A program made the translations under genes and the position numbers. This document shows, piece after piece, positions 57,701 to 64,000 of a stretch of 64,000 nt of DNA (positions are counted from its first letter, which is position 1; each line of letters begins with the position of its first letter). Source of the stretch: Apostichopus japonicus (lineage: Eukaryota; Echinodermata; Holothuroidea; Aspidochirotida; Stichopodidae); NCBI RefSeq assembly GCF_037975245.1, contig NC_092578.1, forward strand, positions 2,916,001 through 2,980,000, read 5' to 3'. The notes under the pieces are model-generated. The model was not told where the DNA came from, made no database searches, and saw only the letters and a list, made by a program, of their open reading frames with translations.

Positions 57701-59896
57701 AGCCAAAAGCCATACAAAGTATCAACTATCAATTAAGAAAACTATTGGCTATACAAGGTTACTACTTCATGGAAACATTTGTAACTTAAGAAGAAAAAAT
57801 TATCAGACATTAAGAATATATGTATTACGAACGGCTGACAAGACTGAACATATAGAATCCAGCCTTGACAGGAGTTTCATCAAAATCTTCAAAAATTATG
57901 GATGAGTTTTTTTTTATGCTTTATAAACATGTGACATTTTGCGACGATCCAAAAACTTGTTTAGAAAAGGATATTCTTGAGAAAAACGCATCCAGGTTCT
58001 CAATGTGATTCCATCGAGCTGAAAGAAATGAAAGATAAAGTAACGTTACATCCTCAATGGAGATAATCGTCCGAGATGACCCAAATTTCTGTTCGTACAC
58101 GCAATATTGGCTTCAGAGGTGGTCTGACAGGCAACTACTGTAGCTGCTTACATCAAATTTAGATGCGTTGTAACTAAAATACCACAAAATAGTTAAAATG
58201 ATCATAAAATTGGTGTCATCCCCAAAGCTGGTTTCTATTCACCAAACCTACACATCTCTCCTACAGTGTACATATTGGTGTTCTATTCACCAACCTACAC
58301 ATCTCTCCTACAGTGTACATATTGGTGTTCTATTCACCAACCTACACATCTCTCCTACAGTGTACATATTGGTATTCTATTCACCAAACCTACACATCTC
58401 TCCTACAGTGTACATATTGGTGTTCTATTCACCAACCTACACATCTCTCCTACAGTGTACATATTGGTGTTCTATTCACCAACCTACACATCTCTCCTAC
58501 AGTGTACATATTGGTATTCTATTCACCAAACCTACACATCTCTCCTACAGTGTACATATTGTGTTCTATTCACCAACCTACACATCTCTCCTACAGTGAA
58601 CATATTGGTGTTCTGTTCACCAAACTTGCACATGTCTCCTACAGTGTACATATTGGTGTTCTGTTCACCAAACCTACACATCTCTCCTACAGTGTACATA
58701 TTGTGTTCTATTCACCAACCTACACATCTCTCCTACAGTCTACATATTGGTGTTCTGTTCACCAAACCTACACCTCTCTCCTAAAGTGTACATATTGGTG
58801 TTCTGTTCACCAAACCTACACATCTCTCCTACAGTCTACATATTGGTCATTGTTATTTTGCTAGTTGTTTTGGACAACTAAAATGTGTTGTTCAGATAAC
58901 CAAAAGGTAATGCCTGGTTGTCTGAGGAACTGGGAGGGAAAAAACAATATTGATTTTTTTTCCTTGGCTGTGCTAACATATTGTTGTTAATAACCTTTCT
59001 TGTCAGTAATCTCCAGTCATTTACTAAAACCATTCCTTCTGATTTTGTCCTCTCATATAATTAGTTTAAGGCATGCCATGGTAGTCATCATCGTATTCTC
59101 ATCTCATTGTCACTTCATTTGACTAACAATTCGTCTCACATTTTATAAACATTCCCATGGAGCGAGCACATTACTGCTCTTGTATGTATGTATGTATATG
59201 TGATCTTCCCGCAAGCAGGAACTCGCGAAAGAAGCCGTGGAGGCTTATAGACTCGCAAGCTGACCAAAGCCAATCTCTCGGCACACATTCATTTAACGTC
59301 CATGTCAGGAAGTTGTTATTGAACAACACCCTTGCCAGACGACACACATTGCTGTCGGCGGGGAATCGAACCGGGGATCTCATGACTGGGAGACGCCAGC
59401 GTTAACCACTAGGCTATACACTCCGCCTTAGGCTATACACTCCGGCTATACACTCCGGCTATACACTCCGCTCTTAGAACTGTTCATTATCTACTCCTAG
59501 GTGGTCAGGAAAAAGTAAGGAAAATCTAACAGAAGTGAATGCAGTACCTGGGCTTCAGGAGGTGTTTGAGATGTTTGTTAAACCAGGTCAAATGTTGTTG
59601 TACTTACACTATTTTTAATTCTTATGCTAGGCTCTAGGTATCTAGTAGGAGCTATGTATATATTTGATTTTCAATTAACTTGGCAAAAGGGCTTTACATT
59701 CTCTGTTGTTTGAGTTCTTATACCTTTGTTGAACCTTACAGGGCTGGTGGTCGGGTGGGGGGGGGAGTGATGGAGGATTTTTACACTATTGCTTACCCCT
59801 GCCACTGTCTGGCACATGTAACATAACATCATGTTCATCCACATTGTCATCTTCTTGCGTTTCCAACCTCTGGTATTCTGTCTCCAATCGACTCAT
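39707..59896 (-). CDS. ATG9: Autophagy-related protein 9 (ATG9), complete, 22 exons
   Basis: Coding exons (minus strand): 59896-59797, 58018-57957, 57464-57418, 56727-56608, 55506-55371, 54368-54266, 52571-52472, 51820-51771, 50674-50584, 49571-49431, 48474-48412, 47766-47692, 46871-46762, 46209-46169, 45427-45293, 43886-43707, 43156-43073, 42199-42133, 41954-41860, 41492-41257, 40608-40452 and 39853-39707. They give 779 aa (human ATG9A 839) with all phases consistent. ATG9 is the trimeric lipid scramblase of autophagosome-seeding vesicles. Y8-QRLE is the conserved N-terminal adaptor-sorting signal. Then come HIENLDAFFSR, membrane helices at about 70-90 and 112-128, NLLLAPFISLWQILYSFFSYAE, LRHFNELDHE, LNRGYKPASKY, the helix AGSVLAVLIILTVIDED and VTVCRTLIPDE. 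The signature block is ELLSPIVTPFILIF, LRPRALDIVDF and NFTVEVIGVGDVCSFAQMDVR (459-512). The C-terminal tail is disordered, with six Gln at about 615 and ALYMHR near 731. An in-frame TAA upstream supports the ATG. Exons 3 (47 nt) and 14 (41 nt) are very short, and exon 2 uses a weak GTTTTT donor. Confidence 0.96.
40905..41310 (-). repeat. About 110-bp repeats copying the end of ATG9 exon 20, with ATGCATATGCAT palindromes
   Basis: The exon 20 end (41257-41306) is echoed at about 41037-41092 and 40928-40977, offset by 220 and 109 bp, so the underlying period is about 110 with one unit reduced to its palindromic part. Each echo carries roughly 45 nt of exon-like sequence (GGTCCATT..AAGG..GGATCAGGG..CTCAGCAG in the true exon) followed by the 12-bp palindrome ATGCATATGCAT or a near copy, seen about six times between 40901 and 41237. 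The copies lack a good GTAAGT donor. They produce a spurious open frame at 40832-41137. Confidence 0.8.
44155..44510 (-). mobile_element. tRNA-derived SINE, full head, intron 15 of ATG9
   Basis: On the minus strand the element starts with a polymerase III promoter-like head: box A TGGTCAAGTGG (44486-44496) and a degenerate box B GGTTGGAGTTC (44442-44452). A body follows that is shared with a second copy at 49605-49877 (AAATGGGGACTTG, GTTGCGTGCGCCGGT, AAGTCCCCCAGGGGACAC, CACACTTTGGTGTG). The two 3' tails differ. It is noncoding; open frames across it are chance. Confidence 0.8.
44920..45222 (-). mobile_element. tRNA-derived SINE, second family, intron 15 of ATG9
   Basis: The minus strand shows a tRNA-like head beginning near 45222 (GGTGCTGTGGATGAGTTG) and a perfect box B GGTTCGATACC at 45138-45148 within a CCCGGCC-type arm. 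The body continues to about 44920 with TTTGTGGTCGCTTAAGCGTC and an ATT-rich tail. The anticodon region does not fold as a genuine tRNA, so this is a SINE head rather than a tRNA gene. Confidence 0.7.
46527..46871 (-). repeat. 168-bp tandem duplication carrying ATG9 exon 13, second copy decayed
   Basis: Unit 1 starts near 46527 and unit 2 near 46695. Unit 2 holds the functional exon 13 (46871-46762). Unit 1 holds a decayed exon at about 46690-46610: the donor GTGAGT is kept (preceded by CTAA instead of TTAG), the acceptor AG is lost, and about 20 nt are missing, apparently by deletion between two GTGAG direct repeats plus a 2-nt loss. The decayed copy lies in the intron after the real exon, so a working splice there would require a new acceptor. 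Confidence 0.9.
47751..47965 (-). repeat. 102-bp tandem duplication across the ATG9 exon 12 acceptor
   Basis: Sequence from 47751 recurs at 47853. The first 16 bp of each copy correspond to the first 16 bases of exon 12 (true start 47766). The rest is upstream intron containing GAGACATCAAAACAGG. The intronic copy keeps a CCCAG|ATTGAAC acceptor, 102 nt upstream of the real one. If used, it would add intronic sequence to the exon and shift nothing downstream only by chance: 102 is a multiple of three, but stops would need checking. Confidence 0.88.
48777..49341 (+). mobile_element. Penelope-like retroelement 3' fragment, intron 10 of ATG9
   Basis: From 48777 the plus strand reads HRSTVNTMKTETPVGEHFNL, then INDMSLQGIE, LWMQRLRTIQPHGLN, to about 48977. 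This matches the order of conserved blocks at the end of the GIY-YIG endonuclease region of Penelope-like ORFs (RST..., HFN, WI.KL.T..P.GLN). After a 300-bp pyrimidine-rich stretch comes GATCCTGCTAGGATCGAAAC (about 49315), a sequence type common at the 3' end of such elements. The reverse transcriptase and the GIY-YIG core are absent. It is a truncated, inactive copy opposite to ATG9. Confidence 0.65.
49605..49877 (+). mobile_element. 5'-truncated SINE abutting ATG9 exon 10
   Basis: This shares its body with the SINE at 44155-44510 but lacks the tRNA-like head. It begins near CCCAGGTGTATAAATGG (49607) and ends in GCGCTATATAAGAACTG and an (ATT)n tail at about 49857-49877. It is antisense to ATG9, with its truncated end only about 33 nt upstream of the exon 10 acceptor (exon start 49571). 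The remaining polypyrimidine tract is CTTTCCTTTTTCTTTTCAG. The antisense frame runs openly through the SINE into the exon. Confidence 0.8.
53041..54275 (-). repeat. 34-bp minisatellite grown from the ATG9 exon 6 donor, about 36 units
   Basis: On the minus strand exon 6 ends ACAGAACTAG|GTAAATACTG. The array that follows directly repeats ACAGAACTAGGTAACTACTG plus about 14 bp (GTAAATAAGTGTA-like), alternating with a variant ACAGAAATAGGTAACTGTGC. The first unit therefore includes the last 10 exonic bases and the true donor, and nearly every unit carries AG|GTAACT, a good U1 match. The copy number is an estimate from length over period. The array occupies most of intron 6. Confidence 0.92.
55060..55350. 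repeat. About 22-bp AT-rich tandem repeat in ATG9 intron 5
   Basis: Irregular units of GGTTATATTATAAACAAAGA plus GC or GT, roughly 12 copies of 20-30 bp, end about 20 bp before the exon 5 donor (exon end 55371). Not exon-derived as far as can be seen. Confidence 0.8.
58225..58855. repeat. 47-bp minisatellite in ATG9 intron 1, about 13 copies
   Basis: The unit runs TTCTATTCACCAACCTACAC, ATCTCTCCTACAGTGTACAT, ATTGGTG. Copies of 46-48 bp differ by an extra A after CACCA, a lost G in TATTGGTG, and a few substitutions. Units with CACCAAACC and CACCAACC alternate in blocks, suggesting a three-unit higher-order repeat. All three plus-strand frames stay open across it, which explains the large but meaningless open frames at 58198-58864. 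The array ends about 200 bp before ATG9 exon 2. Confidence 0.92.
59185..59420 (-). mobile_element. tRNA-derived SINE, third family, intergenic side of ATG9 intron 1
   Basis: The minus strand has box A TAGCCTAGTGG (59406-59416) and box B GGTTCGATTCC (59362-59372) at a tRNA-like spacing. A body follows (TGTCGTCTGGCAAGGG, TTGGCTTTGGTCAGC, CACGGCTTCTTTCGCG) ending in a CATA-rich tail near 59185. On the 5' side the first 14 bp of the head (GGCTATACACTCCG on plus) are repeated about four times at 59412-59471. A genuine tRNA gene is unlikely because the T-arm and acceptor do not pair properly. It lies inside ATG9 intron 1. Confidence 0.8.
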
Positions 59897-60175
59897 TTCA
59901 AATAGATTGAATAGGTCGTATGGAACCTTTCTTTAAACCATATACAGGTAACACATAGCCACTTCCTGCAGGTTTGACAACAATACAGAAAACAATAAAA
60001 CATGCGTACACAAACACTGTCATAATCTGATCGATATCTGAAATTCATGTTTTGGTTTCAAGACAAAGTCTTTGAACTGTATGAGTTGCTTGCTACTTTA
60101 TTGACCTCAATGTCAACCTAGTCCTTCCCCCATCAATAATTAAGGTTTCTGCTCTGTTACACATTAGATTATTGG

Positions 60176-60665
60176 GTCATTCTATATCAAATCACCGAGT
60201 TTTGGAGTATGTTGTAGTTTGACCTCTTTTTACCAAATTTATTGTATGCTTGGAACACCATGAAAGAAGCATATTCTGCAAATTTTAGTTAGATTGCTTC
60301 AAAACTGGCCGATTTAGCACACAAATTGAATATTTGGACACTTTTAAGTTGACCTGACTCCAGAATGAATTTATAGCCTAATATTTTTTAATTTTCCATA
60401 CTATGGGATAGAGTCTATACGCTTCTGTAATAGAAAGGTAGTAGGATGTTTAGTTGCTGAGAAATGAGACCTCAAAAATGAAGAAAATGCCACGGTGGCG
60501 ACAAATTTCGGAATTCAAAAGTGTGATAAATCTGCCAATTTTGAAGCGATGCATCTGAAATTTTCAGAATATGCTTATTTTATGGTGCACTAATCCTGCA
60601 ATGAGGGTGGTTATTTTTGGAGAGAGGGCCCAGCAACAGCCATCCATGATTTGACGCGGAATGAC
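60176..60665. mobile_element. Nonautonomous TIR DNA element, about 490 bp
   Basis: The left end GTCATTCTATATCAAATCA and the right end, read on the opposite strand, GTCATTCCGCGTCAAATCA match at 15 of 19 positions. The interior has no coding capacity. A target-site duplication could not be fixed, so the superfamily is not assigned. Confidence 0.55.
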
Positions 60666-62229
60666 TATGTTAGTAACAGTTGACCACTACGCCAAACCTA
60701 ACCTAACATTAGAAGAGTGACACAAGTCACTGTCATTATTAAAAGAATCTGTCAACAATTCTCACAGAAAGTAGCATGTTTGCAAATTGTACTACACTTG
60801 CTTGGGTGATCAAAATAAACAATACTGCAAGAATCGAAATTGTCAATTTTATGTACAGGTATGTATCAATATTTCACACTGGCACCATTATGCTTTTTTA
60901 AATACCGTTTCAGGCTCAAATGGTAATGCAGTACATCTTTACATATAGACTAACTGGGCATGTATGTCACACCTCTAAATGACAAGGCCTCATTTCTTGT
61001 CAATAGCTACTAGCTAGGCTAACTAGTACTACTGTAGAAATAAAAAGCAACTCCATTCCGACCTGGCGTCTTGGTTAGTTGAATGAGAATTGAATTTATA
61101 TATATATGTTACAGCAAATTCTCTTAAAAACTATTTGCAAATGTATACCTGAACCAATTCTACTTAAGTCTGAACTTGCCCAAGAAAATAATGTTCGTCA
61201 TTCATCCGTCTTAGGCCTAAGTTAGGCCTAGCCTTAGTACATTGGGCATTGGCCTACCCAGACAAGACAATACAGGTCTTACCGCTTCTGACTGCTTGTA
61301 GGCTATATACTGAGTAAATCGTTTCACAGTTATTTGTGATTGTATTTTTTTGTGGTGTATTCCCTTCCTTCTATACTTGTCTAGTAGAGCAATCGATTTT
61401 AACAAAGGGATCTGTTGTTGTTCTCTCCGTTTACTTTGAAATCTGCTAACATTTTACGAGGACCGATAGTAGCACTAATACGACAATAATCACGTAATAT
61501 CCTATACGTTATTGCATCAATAACAACCGATGGTGTATATTCTGGGAAATAAACAAAACAATGACCTTTGTACCATGACGTCACGAGAAGCTGCAGTTGT
61601 ACGGGCAATGGTTAGTTTTATTTTTAGTGATGAAGACTGTTCTCCTGGGTACATGCGTATGAACGCGATGGAAGTGAAGAGGGGGGGGGGGGGGTGAAGT
61701 AGATAGTTCCCCTCTTAATGTGAGGGACAGGTGTATATATTTGCCCCTTCACTTTCCTAGCTAGTTTGCACAAGGAAAAAGAGTACCAGGAGCAATCAAT
61801 GTCGGTTCAATACTGACGGTCGGTGAACAGCAACTTCTCTAAATTACGATGAAACGCTGAACTTGCGATCGGTGATGCTAAAAATGTATCGCAAATTAAG
61901 ATACTCACAAAACATGAACTTAATACGGTATTTAAAGATAAAAAGGAGAAATGTCGAACCAACAGTCAAGAAAAATCCGGTCAAGATCAGTGAAAATAAT
62001 CGGCGTACAGTCGAAGTTTCGATTAAAAAAAGATAATTGATTTTTAAATACCAGTTCAAAATTTCGACCCCAGGTTTTTTATCTTCAAATTTCTAATGGC
62101 CTAGTGGGACAAACGTAAGCCTGCTAAGCTTAAATGTGCCAGATCCCACACTCCGCCAATCCCCTTCTACCACCACCACCCCGTCAGCGGCCACTAGTGG
62201 AAGCTTCCATTTGCGTGTTCCATAGCTAC

Positions 62230-62638
62230 CTGTAGACCAGGGTTTCTCTAACTTTTTTCCCCCATGAACCCCCTGTGGATGCCAGAGTTGTCAACGAACC
62301 CCCAACTTTTCGAGACACGATCTGAGTCAATTATTATACTATAATACGCATAACAGTGCTTTGTAAAAGATCAAGTTCATAGTGTAATAATGTAATGAAA
62401 AATGCACAGTACGGTAGTACTATGGCAACATATGCGTATGGAACGCGAAAAGAGTTTGTTGATAGGTACGACTTTTATACATTACTAAATTATATGATAT
62501 ATCAGATTTTAGTCCAACAAAAAGTACTCTAGTTTTGACTTTCAGCCTAAACGTTTCACCGTCGAACCTCCTGGGATGGACCCATGACGCACCCCCTGGG
62601 GGTTCATGCACCACAGTTAGGGAACCCCTGCTGTAGAC
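62230..62638. mobile_element. hAT-type MITE with 8-bp target-site duplication
   Basis: The element spans 62238-62630 (393 bp). Its ends CAGGGTTTCTCTAAC and, on the opposite strand, CAGGGGTTCCCTAAC form a 15-bp TIR with 12 matches of the hAT CAGGGGTT type. It is bounded by identical 8-bp repeats CTGTAGAC at 62230-62237 and 62631-62638, the target duplication length of hAT elements. Subterminal inverted blocks (CCATGAACCCCCTG on the left and its complement-like CCCTGGGGGTTCATG on the right) are also visible. No transposase is present. Confidence 0.9.
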
Positions 62639-64000
62639 GATTAACTCGTGTTTTCTAGCCAGGTCACTATTGAGTCTCATTAAAGGATAAATTCTCTATA
62701 GTTAATCATGTTCTTCAGTCATTCTGTACTCTATCATCCTATTCCTAATCATGCTGATAAAGATTTTTGAATCCGAGCACAACCATACTTGTTCATCCAA
62801 GTACTTCTCGAGTCAGGATACTTTTGTTTTATTATATAAGAATCTTGAAGTTATCCTAATAACCGTTAATGATCATAAACCAGTTGAATGTGATGATTTT
62901 GCTCGGATTTTGTTATATAGTTTGGTAAATTCAGAATGCCTCAATATGATCAGAATTTTTTATTTGAATTGTTATGAGAAAGTGTCAGTAGCAGACGACC
63001 GTTCCTGACGTTTAAACAGGCGAGTTAGACTAAAATAGTGTGATAATCCAAACATGCTATATAGCCTACTCGATCAGTAATTGATACGTACCGTACGTTG
63101 GAAACCATATCACTGATACATTGTCAACCTATAGGTACTTGACACCGTAATATCCAACATGTGTATAATACATTTATTTATGTATTCATTTATATATTTA
63201 TATATTTTGTGTGTGTTTTGTATTCCTGCCTTGGTTTTCTATGGTTGGGCTTTCCATGGGGCATGCATGTGCCCTTATTGTCCCTTTAACCTGTAATGTT
63301 ATGTGATATATGTTATGTGATGTTATGTTGTTTGATGTCAGCTGTCCTAACTGAAAAGAAATTAACGGACATCGCACACGATCTTAGCCAATATATTCAA
63401 CTAGACTGAGGAGCGACTCTAAGTTTGCATGACAATGCGACAGTCTGTACTACTAAACAATTATATGTTAGTTTCACCATGAGAATAGTTGTTTTCTTGC
63501 TGTTGGCATACAGCCCTAGATGATTTCCAGACAGGATACGGTAATGTACGTATCTGCTTGTTTTGGAGTTGAAAGCTCTTTGAAAAAGAACATCACTGAG
63601 CAATACTAATGATATAGACAATATAACACGATGTAATATAGTTGTAATTATGTTTCAATACTGATCTGGCAGCCTGTAAATGATCAAACATTCAAAACTT
63701 CACTGGAGCACACTAATTAGCCCCTCTTTGTTTTTGTATTCGTACGTTGGTCACGAGAGGTTTACTTTTCACCTACTAGACATGAACAGAGATTCTCGAG
63801 TTCTGTCACCCGCTCAGACATGGCGGATTCAGTGATCATTATCAAAACCTCACGTGGATTAGCCGCAAACTAACAAAAGAAAATCCCTTATTGCAAGTAA
63901 CCAAAACTCGTTTTTTTTTGCTGGTACCAAACTGTAGCCTCGTACTGAGTTGTCTTGACAACGGATATATTTCAGTAAACTGTTAAAGTCACTCAGTCAG

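Larger units (their letters stand above)
59897..64000. other. Intergenic region upstream of ATG9
   Basis: No gene recognised. It should contain the ATG9 5' UTR and promoter. A perfect CRE palindrome TGACGTCA at 61576-61583 lies about 1.7 kb upstream of the start codon and is a weak candidate for a regulatory site. Two DNA-transposon-like elements (60176-60665 and 62238-62630) are listed separately. A G-run of about 14 lies at 61681. Remaining open frames are short, with no family resemblance. Confidence 0.5.

Noticed and set aside
58198-58864. Three long overlapping plus-strand open frames
   Set aside because: They are readings of the 47-bp minisatellite in different frames, with no family resemblance.
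59340-59420. A tRNA gene (boxes A and B both good)
   Set aside because: Acceptor and T-arm do not pair into a cloverleaf, and the sequence continues into a SINE body with a CATA tail.

Overview
This window is metazoan nuclear DNA: AT-rich, repeat-rich and intron-dense, with canonical GT/AG junctions. It carries three protein-coding genes, all on the minus strand. Exon models were built by hand-reading splice sites, codon phase and similarity to known families, and all three assemble into uninterrupted frames. The gene content (a secreted fibrinogen-related protein, a single invertebrate-type ATG9, many tRNA-derived SINEs) suggests an invertebrate deuterostome, probably an echinoderm such as a sea cucumber. 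That placement is inference, not proof.

Layout. 1-6855: intergenic, AT-rich, with a perfect long hairpin and C-runs. 6856-14421: a four-exon gene for a secreted fibrinogen-related lectin-like protein (453 aa). 14422-20935: intergenic, with a 22-bp satellite, a 21-bp satellite of about 25 copies, a foldback hairpin and a small TIR element. 20936-35578: a complete 14-exon lysyl-tRNA synthetase gene (577 aa) with a CR1/L2-like LINE fragment in intron 11. 35579-39706: intergenic, ending in a 168-bp tandem repeat next to the ATG9 stop codon. 39707-59896: a complete 22-exon ATG9 gene (779 aa), with SINEs, a Penelope-like fragment and several minisatellites in its introns. 59897-64000: intergenic, with a TIR element and a hAT-type MITE that has a visible 8-bp target duplication.

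The genes are unrelated in pathway: innate-immune or lectin secretion, protein synthesis, and autophagic membrane lipid scrambling. The most striking feature is structural. At five exons in the two adjacent housekeeping genes, tandem repeats have grown out of the exon-intron junction itself. KARS exon 13 is followed by 86-bp copies of its last 28 codons plus the donor GT. ATG9 exon 6 runs straight into a 1.2-kb minisatellite whose 34-bp unit contains the exon end and a donor-like AG|GTAACT in nearly every copy. ATG9 exons 12, 13 and 20 each have a neighbouring tandem copy of an exon edge or of most of the exon. These arrays create rows of decoy splice sites beside conserved genes.
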